Part shown: positions 8,901-17,046 of the stretch, one piece after another
Position numbering within the stretch: position 1 is the first letter of the stretch
Layout of the letters: the number at the start of each line of letters is the position of its first letter
Origin: Bacillus sp. JCM 19058
GTDB lineage: Bacteria; Bacillota; Bacilli; Bacillales_H; Bacillaceae_D
Assembly: GCA_001310555.1 (NCBI GenBank)
Contig: BAXO01000077.1
Location: forward strand, 1-25,372
Length of the DNA stretch: 25,372 nt
Direction: 5' to 3'
The notes under the pieces: model-generated
The model's database searches: none
What the model saw: only the letters and a program-made list of their open reading frames with translations
Told to the model about the DNA's origin: nothing
Program-made: the position numbers and the translations under genes

Positions 8901-10141
8901 TTATTTGAGCTCTGCTGGCAATTGTCCCGTTGTGCTAATTAATGAGATTGCAGGCTCTCTTGTCAGCAGTTCTGAAGCTAGCTCGTTTACATCAGCTAAT
9001 GTTACCGCATTTACTTCGGCAATCACTTCGTCGAAGCTGCGATGGCGTTTAAGCAGAAGCTCGTTTTTTTCCGTTGCGACTCATACGACTATCGGTGCTT
9101 TCAAGACTAAGCATCATATTACCTTTGAGCTGCTCCTTGCCGTTATCCAGTTCTTGCTTTGACATCCCGCGCTCGGCTAAACGGCGAATTGTCTCCTGCA
9201 GAGAAGCAGCAAGCCGCTCCAACTGGGATAAGCCAGTCCCTGCATATACGGTGACTAAGCCGCTATCCAAGTATGCGGAATGATAGGAAAATACTGAATA
9301 GCATAAGCCTTCTTTTCACGAATCTCTTGAAAAAGCCGACTGCTCATGCTTCCTCCGAGCGTATTATTAAACAAGGCCAGTGCATAAAGCTTCGGATCGC
9401 TGACAGCAAGTCCAGGGTAGCCGAGGCATAGGTGTGCTTGTTCTACCTCTTTCTTTCGTACGACCGTTTGCGGTAAAAAGGTTGGTGTACTCATCGTCTG
9501 AGAGACGGTCGTCGGCTTCACTCTGGAAAAAGTCTCTGTTAGCTTGGTAAGCATTTCATCCTTCACATTTCCGGCAATCGAAATCACGATTCGGTCGCCT
9601 GTATAATAATTTTCCATAAAGGCTTGCAAAGCTTCCCGATTTAGCGATTCTAAAGATTCCATCGTCCTAAGATTGGGTAGCCGAGCGGATGAGTACCAAA
9701 GGAGGCCTCGCTCAGCAAATCATGAATGATATCGTCTGGAGTATCGTCAGCCATTTTGATTTCTTCTAAAATGACGTTTTTTTTCTTTGACCAGCTCCTC
9801 TTGCGCAAACGTTGATTCAAAAAAACATTTCTGCTAGTATATCGATAGCAAAAACAGCATGTTCGTCAAGAGTTTTGGCATAATAGCAAGTATATTCCTT
9901 TGCCGTGAAGGCGTTCACCTGGCCGCCGATCCGATCAAAAGCCTCCGCTATTTTTGCTGCTGTTTTCGTTTTGGTCCCTTTAAAAAAACATGTGCTCGAG
10001 AAAGTGCGATATCCCATTTTCTCGCTCTTCTTCAAAACGGGAGCCTGTACCAATCCAGATGCCAATCGAAACGGAACGCATGCTAGAAATCGATTCAGCG
10101 ATAATCCGGACACCGTTGTCTAGTTCAATTTTCTGTATCAA
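8901..10141 (-). CDS. mlpA: M16 family zinc peptidase (processing-peptidase-like), six frameshifts
   Basis: MlpA/YmxG resembles mitochondrial processing peptidase. The zinc site HFLEH is in [72 protein letters not shown] and [16 protein letters not shown] follow. The start is a TTG at 10141 seven bases after AGGGGG, giving [18 protein letters not shown]; the upstream ATG at 10162 would place the ribosome site inside the gene. Frame breaks: 7-base runs 9982-9988, 9819-9825 and 9064-9070, the 8-base run 9777-9784, and lost bases at about 9666 and 9301. Correction gives about 413 residues, as in B. subtilis. It overlaps the ylxY end by 17 bases, so translation may be coupled. B. subtilis MlpA has been linked to control of exoprotease gene expression. 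Confidence 0.92.
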
Positions 10142-11136
10142 CCTGTTTCCCCCTATTGTCATCTCTCTTTATATCAAAGCTGATTCGTTCTTCAGACATC
10201 AGCTCAGTGACTGTACCAATCTGATAGCCTTTCTCCTGAATTCCTTGAATCATCTTCTCCAGCCCTTTGGCTGTCGGGTCCGTCGGATGCATTAAAATCA
10301 TTGCCCCCGCGTGTACTTTTGATAAGACGCGCTCAACCATTGCCGTTGGCTCAGGCTTACGCCAATCAACCGTATCAACGGACCACATGACGGTTTTCAT
10401 CCCTTGTGCTGCCGCCAAATCAACTACTGTCTGATTAAAGCTGCCACTCGGTGGGGCAAACCACTTTGGTGTGACATTGAGTGTTGCCCTGATAACATCG
10501 TCCGTTTTTTTTGCAGCTCTTCATTAATCCTTTCGCGGGTCAGTGTTTTCATATCAGGATGCGAATAGGCATGGCTCCCGATTTCATGACCTTCCTCCGC
10601 GATCATCGTCGCTAAATTGGGGTTATTATTCACCCAGGACCCATCAAGAAAAAAAAGTCGATTTAATTTCGTATTTCTGCAAAGTTTTCAATATTTCCGG
10701 CAAATATTCGTTTCCCCAAGCAACATTAATTAAAAAACTGACCATCGGTTTGTTTTCATTTCCTCGATATATCGGGCTAGGCGCAAGGTCTTCAAGATGG
10801 GTATTCGGTTTTATTTCTTTGAAGACGAGCCTCTTTTCATCAAAAACAGCAAGCTTCTTCATCTTATCATAGGAGGCATCTACGTCAACCATCATGCCAT
10901 TATAACCAGGTACCGCTTTCCAAACCCTATCAATTCTAGCATCGATGGCTGGCTCATTGTAAGAATCTGCACGACTGACGATTTCCGTATACAACGGATC
11001 CTGTTCTTTCGAAACTGTGACACTGTCCTGCTTGATGTCGTCTATGTATTGAAGCGAAAATGGATTTTGAATCGCACTAAAAGCAATGACAGCCATAATA
11101 CAAAAAAACGCACAGTTGAACAATCATTCTTTTCAT
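10125..11136 (-). CDS. ylxY: Polysaccharide deacetylase-like protein YlxY, three frameshifts
   Basis: The protein starts MKRMIVQLCVFCIMAVIAFS, a membrane anchor or signal segment. About 100 residues follow, then a NodB-type deacetylase fold: MVSFLINVAWGNEYLPEILK, STFFLDGSWV, HEIGSHAYSHPDM, WFAPPSGSF, MWSVDTVDWRKPEP and GAMILMHPT. The second motif HAYSH keeps both metal His residues. The usual first motif TFDDG is replaced by INVAWG, so the catalytic and metal Asp pair is missing. The ATG at 11136 follows AGGGGG. Breakpoints: 7-base run 11102-11108 (six fits), and 8-base runs 10649-10656 (seven) and 10505-10512 (six). The repaired length is about 337 residues. The end overlaps the mlpA start. 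It is probably extracytoplasmic; substrate unknown. Confidence 0.9.
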
Positions 11137-11512
11137 CGCAGTTCCCCCTCTCATTTCAATCGTATGATGAAATGGGACAGGTTAGAACCGGACATATTTT
11201 ACGAAACATAAGCGCTTCGATCAAGAAAGTATTCCTATGTAAGAACTCTCAATTACGATATATCGTCCTTCTCCAACAGAGCCGCTTCTCCGTCTGTTGC
11301 TCATCAGTTTTCCAGAAGCTTCTGAACATAAGCGCAGAGCGCCGCTCGGCAGCATAACTAGATCGCGTTGGCGGAAATAACAGAACAAAGTAACTGAATG
11401 AACTGATGGACACAGGAGGTTTGCTCATTGCTGGACGCGTGAAGCTGGACATGGCTTTACTTGAAATAGAAATATTCACGCCAAAATGTTAAACTTTAAT
11501 ATCCAAAGAAAG
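11137..11512. other. Intergenic region between pnp and ylxY
   Basis: About 375 bases after the pnp terminator and before ylxY. No frame on either strand gives a recognisable protein. The 11-mer AACATAAGCGC occurs twice (about 11205 and 11325) and may be chance. I found no convincing sigma-A, sigma-E or sigma-G promoter for ylxY here, although one is expected. Confidence 0.55.
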
Positions 11513-11539
11513 AGAGACTGGTACACACTTCCAGTCTCT
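11513..11539 (-). terminator. Terminator of pnp
   Basis: AGAGACTGG pairs perfectly with CCAGTCTCT around a 9-base loop, four bases after the pnp stop. The tail is CTTTCTTT, a weak U-tract, so termination may be partial. Confidence 0.7.
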
Positions 11540-11542
11540 ACA

Positions 11543-13665
11543 TTATTTTTGATTTTGTTTCTTTTTCTCTTCTTTCAGAATTACTTTTCTTGACAGGTTC
11601 ACTCGACCTTGGTTGTCAATCTCAGTCACCCGGACCAAAATCTCGTCTCCAAGCTTAACAACATCTTCGACTTTGTTCACTCGTTCTTCTGCCAATTGAG
11701 AAATGTGAACAAGTCCATCCTTCCCTTTGAAAAGCTCGACAAACGCCCCAAACTTCTCAATTCGTTTTACTTTTCCGAGGTATGTTTGTCCAACCTCGAC
11801 CTCTCGGACAATGTCTTCTATAATTTTTCTTGCTTTGTCGTTCATACTCATATCGACCGAGGAAATATAAACTGTGCCATCCTGTTCAATATCAATTTTT
11901 ACATTCGTTTCTTCGATGATTTTATTAATCATCTTTCCGCTCGGTCCGATGACATCGCGAATTTTGTCCGGATTAATTTTCATTGTCATAATTTTCGGCG
12001 CATACTCGGATAAATCGGAGCGATATTCGCTAATCGTCGAGAGCATGCTCTCCAAAATAATCATCCGGCCACGTTTCGCCTGTTCAAGCGCCTCTTCTAA
12101 AACTTCTTTATTAATTCCGGATATTTTAATATCCATTTGCAGAGCAGTGACGCCAGCTTTCGTACCTGCTACTTTAAAGTCCATATCACCGAGAGCATCT
12201 TCCATACCTTGAATGTCGGTCAGTACAGTTACATGTTGCTCCTGCTTGACTAGCCCCATCGCGATACCAGCAACCGGTGCTTTAATCGGAACACCCGCAT
12301 CCATCATCGCCAGCGTGCTTGCACAAATACTCGCTTGCGAGGTTGAGCCGTTCGATTCCAATACTTCTGAAACGAGACGGATCGTATAAGGAAAGCTTTC
12401 TTCGCTCGGTATTACCGGTTCGAGTGCACGTTCGCCAAGCGCTCCGTGTCCGATTTCCCTACGTCCTGGTCCCCGAATTGGTCCTGTTTCTCCTACGCTA
12501 AATTGCGGAAAATTGTAGTGATGCATAAATCGTTTTGATTCCTCAATGCCAAGACCGTCAAGTATTTGCACATCCCCTAGAGCGCCGAGAGTACAAATGC
12601 TTAAGGCTTGGGTTTGTCCCCTTGTAAACAGCCCGGATCCGTGTGTTCTCGGTAGCAGAGTGACCTGCGAAGAGAGCGGACGAATTTCATCGATTGCGCG
12701 ACCATCGGGTCGAACTTTTTCGACTGTAATCAGACGCCGGACTTCCTCTTTAACGATCTTCTGCAAAACTTCCTTCACTTCAGAAAGGTTTATTTCTTCG
12801 GCTTCAGCCCGTCCTTCAAATTTTTCAACAGTTTCTAAGGTAATTTGATCAATTGCCTCCTGCCGAGCATGCTTTTCTTTCACTTGAACAGCCTTTTTCA
12901 GCTCGTCTTCTGTTTCAGCGCGTACTTTCTTTTCAATTTCGGGGTCGATTTGCTTTAGCTCAACTGCTTTTTTTTCTCCTTGCCAACCTCTTGGACAATT
13001 TGCTCTTGGAAGGCAATTAAACGCTGAATTTCTTCATGTCCGAACATAATCGCTTCGAGCATCACATCTTCAGAAACTTCGTCAGCACCAGCCTCGACCA
13101 TGTTTATCGCATCCTTCGTACCGGCGACCACGAGATCCAAATCGCTTTGCTCTAGCTCATCCGCTGTTGGATTAATGATGAAAGTCCCATCTTCTTTTCT
13201 CCCTACCGTTACGCCGGCAATAGGCCCATCAAAAGGTATATCCGAAATCGATAGGGCAAGTGATGAGCCGACCATCGCAGCCATCTCGGTCGAGCAATTT
13301 TGATCAACGCTCATAACGATGCTGATGACTTGCACGTCATTTCTAAAGCCGTCCGGGAAAAGTGGGCGAATTGGACGATCGATTAAACGACTTGCCAATA
13401 TTGCTTTTTCGCTCGGTCGACCTTCCCTCTTAATAAAACCGCCAGGGATTTTCCCTGCCGCATATAAACGTTCCTCATAATTAACAGTGAGCGGAAAAAA
13501 AGGTAAATCCTTTGGCTCCTTTGATGCTGTCACGGTTGAAAGCACAGCAGTGTCGCCATAACGGACAAGAACAGCTCCATTTGCCTGCTTCGCTAATTGA
13601 CCGGTTTCAATCGTTAGCTGACGACCGGCCCAGTCAAATGAAAAGGTTTGTCTTTCTGATTCCAT
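11543..13665 (-). CDS. pnp: Polyribonucleotide nucleotidyltransferase (PNPase), one frameshift
   Basis: PNPase degrades RNA 3' to 5' using phosphate. In order: first RNase PH domain ([50 protein letters not shown]), helical linker, second RNase PH domain ([73 protein letters not shown]), KH domain ([19 protein letters not shown]) and S1 domain ([20 protein letters not shown]). The ATG at 13665 follows AGGAG by nine bases. The frame breaks only at the 8-base T run 12968-12975 in the linker; six bases restore [16 protein letters not shown] (nine would also fit). Total about 707 residues, normal. It has its own candidate promoter after the rpsO terminator. Confidence 0.97.
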
Positions 13666-13730
13666 AAACGCGTACTCCTCTCGTACACAAAATTAATCAT
13701 TCTTCCCTATTATTACCTATTTGTTAGAAA

Positions 13731-13759
13731 ATTAAAAGAGTTTGTTCCCCTTTTGACAA
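13731..13759 (-). promoter_or_regulatory. Sigma-A promoter for pnp
   Basis: On the minus strand TTGTCA (13754-13759) is separated by 17 bases from TTTAAT (13731-13736); each box matches five of six consensus positions. It lies just after the rpsO terminator and about 65 bases before the pnp ATG, the right place for an independent pnp promoter. Confidence 0.65.
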
Positions 13760-13785
13760 TGTGAGTCCACTACCTAAAAGTCAAG

Positions 13786-13812
13786 AAAAAAAAGCGGGAA
13801 ACCTCCCGCTTT
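13786..13812 (-). terminator. Terminator of rpsO
   Basis: AAAGCGGGA pairs with TCCCGCTTT around a four-base loop, followed on the minus strand by eight T. It starts 13 bases after the rpsO stop. This is the clearest Rho-independent terminator in the window. Confidence 0.92.
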
Positions 13813-13824
13813 CATCATTGATAA

Positions 13825-14094
13825 CTATCGGCGTAAACCAAGCTTGTCAACGAGATTACGGTAACGAGTAACATCCTTGTTACGCAAGTATGTTAACAAG
13901 TTACGGCGTTGACCTACCATTTTGAAAAGACCGCGACGTGAATGATGATCCTTCTTGTGCGTCTTCAAATGCTCATTCAATACGTTGATCTGCTCAGTAA
14001 GGATAGCTACTTGGACCTCTGGAGAACCCGTGTCCGTATCATGCGTCTTAAACTCTGAAATTAATTCGTTTTTACGCTCTTGTGTTAATGCCAT
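13825..14094 (-). CDS. rpsO: 30S ribosomal protein S15
   Basis: The complete 89-residue protein [20 protein letters not shown] to [11 protein letters not shown] carries the S15 signatures [26 protein letters not shown] and [12 protein letters not shown]15 binds the central domain of 16S rRNA early in small-subunit assembly. The ATG at 14094 follows AAAGGAGGTGATC, an almost perfect complement of the 16S 3' end and the strongest ribosome site in the window. The frame could open at 14166 but the extra residues do not belong to the family. The gene is intact, has its own terminator, and is preceded by a structured leader. Neighbours ribF and pnp match the B. subtilis order. Confidence 0.98.
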   Translation of the reverse strand: MALTQERKNELISEFKTHDTDTGSPEVQVAILTEQINVLNEHLKTHKKDHHSRRGLFKMVGQRRNLLTYLRNKDVTRYRNLVDKLGLRR

Positions 14095-14174
14095 CCTGAT
14101 CACCTCCTTTATCATTATCCTGTTTCCTCGCAGACGTCGGTGACTCGTGCTGCCAAGAAAAGGCACTATACTCG

Positions 14175-14195
14175 AGTAGAAGCTAAGCCTCTACT
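14175..14195 (-). promoter_or_regulatory. Leader hairpin upstream of rpsO
   Basis: AGTAGAGGC pairs with GCTTCTACT (nine pairs, one G-U) around TTA. It would sit near the 5' end of the rpsO mRNA, about 80 bases before the ribosome site. Many bacteria control rpsO by S15 binding to its own leader, and this hairpin could belong to such an element. No S15 site is proven by sequence alone. Confidence 0.35.
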
Positions 14196-14209
14196 TTAGT
14201 ACAAAATAT

Positions 14210-14238
14210 ACTATACATCGCTTCCTGTCAGAATGCAA
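14210..14238 (-). promoter_or_regulatory. Candidate sigma-A promoter for rpsO
   Basis: TTGCAT (14233-14238), 17 bases, then TATAGT (14210-14215) on the minus strand. The -10 matches five of six and the -35 only three. An alternative pair, CTGACA with TATATT, has better boxes but a 15-base spacer. A promoter here would give a leader of about 110 bases that includes the hairpin at 14175-14195. Confidence 0.4.
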
Positions 14239-14380
14239 GCTCTCTGTGCAATTTATCCGCTCTTAGCTGAAGGCAAAAAACGTTGCTTTAGTCAAAGCGT
14301 AAATGGAATACGGCTAAGCAGAGTGTTCGTGTTGAAAGATTTTACCTCGTTTTCGTTGTTACAATACCTTTGAATTATTG

Positions 14381-15315
14381 TTAAAAAAACTCTATGGCGA
14401 CTTGCTTATCGCGATTAATTTGCTCGACTAATGCCTCTATTCCAGAAAACCGCTGCTCACTGCGAATACGTTTGAGCCAGCGTACTGTCAGTAGCTTTCC
14501 GTATATTTCTCGATTAAAGTCAAGAATATGGACTTCTATGCTTGGCAGCCCTTCTTCAACTTTATTAAATGTTGGCTTATAACCGACGTTGCACACACCT
14601 TGATAAAGCTCGCCCTCAAGTTCAACATTAACAGCGTATACGCCTGTTCTCGGAATGACGTAGCGCTCCGTCAGCTTTATGTTTGCCGTAGGGAAGCCGA
14701 TTGTTCGTCCGCGCTTGTCGCCATCAATGACTTCTCCCCTCACCTCGTAGCTCCGTCCCAAATCGTCTGGTATTTGCTCGACATTCCCAGCAGTTAGCAT
14801 TTTCCGAACTCTTGTCGAGCTTATTTTTTCATCAGTGCGAGTCACTTTATCGACTAGCGTGCAGGAAAAATTACCGCGTGCTTGCTGCGGCAACGTTTCC
14901 ATCGTTCCTGAGCCAAACTGCCCGTATGTAAAATCAAAGCCGGCGACAACATGCTTAACACCTAAAGCAATTAAATATTGATCGACAAATTGCTGCTGTG
15001 TCAGCGTAGCAAATTCCTTTGTGAAATTGACGACGTATAATTTATCGATACCTAGCTCTTTAATATGCTTGATTTTGTCAGGCAGCGGTGTAATATAACG
15101 CATCGGTTCGGCTGGTGTTCCGAGAATCTCCTTCGGATGGGGATGAAAGGTCATTACTGCAGACTCAAGGTTTAAGGTATGAGCTTTCTCCAAAGTCGTT
15201 TTTATTACTTGCTGATGCCCGATGTGGACACCATCAAAAAAGCCTAGCGCTATGCAGAAGCGTTTCGCTTCAAATCGTTAACTTCTATTGGATGATGCAA
15301 ATATATCGTCTCCAT
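14381..15315 (-). CDS. ribF: Bifunctional riboflavin kinase/FAD synthetase, one or two frameshifts
   Basis: RibF (RibC in B. subtilis) turns riboflavin into FMN and FAD. The N-terminal FAD synthetase domain has ALGFFDGVHIGHQQVI, AVMTFHPHPKEILG and GFDFTYGQFGSGTMETL; SSTRVRKML follows. The C-terminal riboflavin kinase domain has GDKRGRTIGFPTANI, TGVYAVNVEL, GVCNVGYKPTF and RIRSEQRFSGIEAL. The ATG at 15315, seven bases after AGGGG, is preferred over the ATG at 15318. One base is lost at about 15253, which splits off the nucleotide-binding GFFDGVHIGH. At the 3' end the 7-base run 14383-14389 creates the stop as read; with six bases the protein continues NNNSKVL to a stop at 14359, which resembles the B. 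subtilis C-terminus better. About 311 or 318 residues. Confidence 0.95.
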
Positions 15316-15354
15316 CATGATTCCCCTTTTGACAAGCGTTCTTTGTCTCCTTCT

Positions 15355-16253
15355 TCAATCCATATCATCGTCTCCGTTTATAAAACCGCTTTTTGTAGGA
15401 TGCTGCCGATAGACAGCGAGACAGCTGCCTTTTTCATTATATATGGTAAAACGATTTTCATCGAATGTTTTGTTCGGCAGCACGGCCCCATGCTTCACTC
15501 GAGCCTCGGTCGCTTCATTAACCTGATATGCCGGCAAATGAGCGATTGCCTGTTCGAATGGCTGCAAAAGTTGATAGCGATCGAACAACGATAATTCTTC
15601 AAGCTGATCGAACGTTATACACTGCTTGAGCTGAAAAGGACCTGACGCCGTTCGTCTTAATGCAGACATGTGGGCGGGAAACCCTAACGCCTTGCCCAAG
15701 TCAACAGCGAGGGTACGAACATACGTCCCTTTGCTGCATTCGACACGAAAGCGGAACGAACTTAGGCCTTCTCGAAAAGAAATGGGACTAACCAGCTCTA
15801 ATTTATGAATCGTAACTTCCCGTACCGGCCGTTCGACCGATATTCCAGCTCGTGCATATTCGTATAACCGCCTTCCTCGAACCTTGACGGCGGAAAACAT
15901 TGGCGGCATTTGCGTCAGTTTGCTTGAAAGGAAGCGAGCAGCTTTTTAACTTCTGCTTCGCTCCAAGCCTGATGAACAGCCTTCCGTTCAACTATTTCTC
16001 CGCATTGATCCTCAGTCGTAGTCGAAACGCCAATTGTGACTTCCCCCTCGTAAGCTTTCGCATAATCGGACATATATTTAGCCACTTTTGTCGCGCGGCC
16101 GAGGCATATTGGCAATACTCCTGTTACGGCGGGATCCAACGTTCCGGTATGACCAACCTTTTTTTGTTTTGAATAGGCGCCTCACTCTGACAACGCAATC
16201 ATGAGAAGTCTGCCCAGACGGTTTATTTAACACGAGGATACCTGTCGGTTCAT
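15355..16253 (-). CDS. truB: tRNA pseudouridine-55 synthase, three frameshifts
   Basis: TruB makes pseudouridine 55 in the T-loop of tRNAs. The sequence shows GILVLNKPSGQTSHDCVVRV, KKVGHTGTLDPAVTGVLP with the catalytic Asp, GRATKVAKYM, YEGEVTIGVSTTTED, QMPPMFSAVKVRGRRLYEYA and CSKGTYVRTLAVDLG. The start is taken as the ATG at 16253, nine bases after AGAGGTG. Just after it a base seems lost (16247-16248), which would otherwise force a start without a usable codon. The 7-base T run 16159-16165 shifts the frame right before the catalytic GTLD; six bases fix it. Another base is lost at about 15917. The repaired protein has about 300 residues, the normal length. It lies between rbfA and ribF, 37 bases before ribF. 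Confidence 0.94.
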
Positions 16254-16282
16254 TTCTTTTGTCACCTCTTTGTTTGCAAATA

Positions 16283-16317
16283 GAAAGGATAGGCAGCATC
16301 GGTGCTCCTATCCTTTC
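16283..16317 (-). other. Long hairpin between rbfA and truB
   Basis: GAAAGGATAGG pairs perfectly with CCTATCCTTTC (11 pairs), then after one bulged base AGCA pairs with TGCT around a CCGA loop. There is no following U-run (TATTTGC), so it is not a standard terminator. It could be an RNase processing site, a mRNA-stabilising 3' end for rbfA, or a weak attenuator before truB. Confidence 0.55.
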
Positions 16318-16368
16318 ACTGCGTATCCTTGCTCATTCTCAATTAACGATTCGATGAACCGCGCACCG

Positions 16369-16725
16369 CTATTCTGAGCGTTGATCATTGTTTAAATCGT
16401 GTAAAAGGGTTTCGATCCTGTTCCCATAATCGATCGATTCATCGAACTCAAAGAAAAGTTCCGGCGTTTTGCGCAGGCGGATCCGCTTGCCAATTTCTGA
16501 GCGAATAAATCCCTTCGCTTTCGAGAGACCTGCAAGCGTCTCTTCCTTTTGCTTTTCCGAGCCAAGAACAGTTATAAATATTTTCGCTTGCTGCAAATCG
16601 CCTGTCACATCGACGCCTGTCACCGTGACAAAGCTAATCCTTGGATCCTTCAGCTCTCGAATGATAATGTCGCTCAATTCTTTTTTCATTTGCTCACCGA
16701 CACGGTGTGCCCGAACGTTACTCAC
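16369..16725 (-). CDS. rbfA: 30S ribosome-binding factor A
   Basis: An intact 118-residue protein starting [20 protein letters not shown], with [34 protein letters not shown] and a C-terminal [20 protein letters not shown]. It has the single KH-like domain of RbfA, which binds the immature 30S subunit and helps 16S rRNA 5' end maturation and cold growth. The start is a GTG at 16725, after AGAGGTG. It lies 39 bases after ylxP in the infB operon order. A 6-base A run near its start (16681-16686) is in frame, unlike most longer runs around. Confidence 0.97.
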   Translation of the reverse strand: MSNVRAHRVGEQMKKELSDIIIRELKDPRISFVTVTGVDVTGDLQQAKIFITVLGSEKQKEETLAGLSKAKGFIRSEIGKRIRLRKTPELFFEFDESIDYGNRIETLLHDLNNDQRSE

Positions 16726-16764
16726 AGCTGTTCACCTCTGCTTCGTATTCTCATCAAATTCTTA

Positions 16765-17046
16765 CTACAGCCATTCAAACGTAGTAATCGTTCGTTCAGC
16801 AGCCGGTTCACTGTCAATTAATGACAGGCCTCTATGGAGCTCGCGTTCGCAGGCGATTCGTTCGTTCGCTACTGTTACAATCGAAAGCTCCGCCCGCTGC
16901 CAAACATCGTGATAATTCGTTTCTGCGACTGAAAGATTATAGCGTTGCTTTAGGCGAGTCTGCAAGCTCTTTAGGACAGAGCGCTTCGCCTTTAGAGAAT
17001 TCACATGATAGATATGAAGCTCACACCGAACGGTACCGATGATCAT
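16765..17046 (-). CDS. ylxP: DUF503 family protein YlxP
   Basis: An intact 93-residue protein [20 protein letters not shown] with [40 protein letters not shown] and a C-terminal ITTFEWL. It belongs to the YlxP/DUF503 family, a small protein almost always encoded between infB and rbfA and linked to ribosome assembly; its biochemical role is not settled. Its ATG overlaps the infB stop as ATGA once the infB end is corrected, implying translational coupling. Confidence 0.93.
   Translation of the reverse strand: MIIGTVRCELHIYHVNSLKAKRSVLKSLQTRLKQRYNLSVAETNYHDVWQRAELSIVTVANERIACERELHRGLSLIDSEPAAERTITTFEWL

Noticed and set aside
11150..11200. CATACGAT-like -10 suggesting a sigma-E promoter for ylxY.
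   Set aside because: No matching -35 at the required 14-base spacing.
11400..11485. Short plus-strand frame after CAGGAGG at about 11415 and a 76-codon minus-strand frame at 11249-11479.
   Set aside because: Both are short, unlike known proteins, and lie in a gap that is empty in B. subtilis. The strong ribosome-like site may be chance.
14279..14298. GCTTT-GACT-AAAGC stem with a nearby TTTTTT as terminator of ribF.
   Set aside because: Only five pairs, and four bases separate the stem from the T run. Too weak to call.
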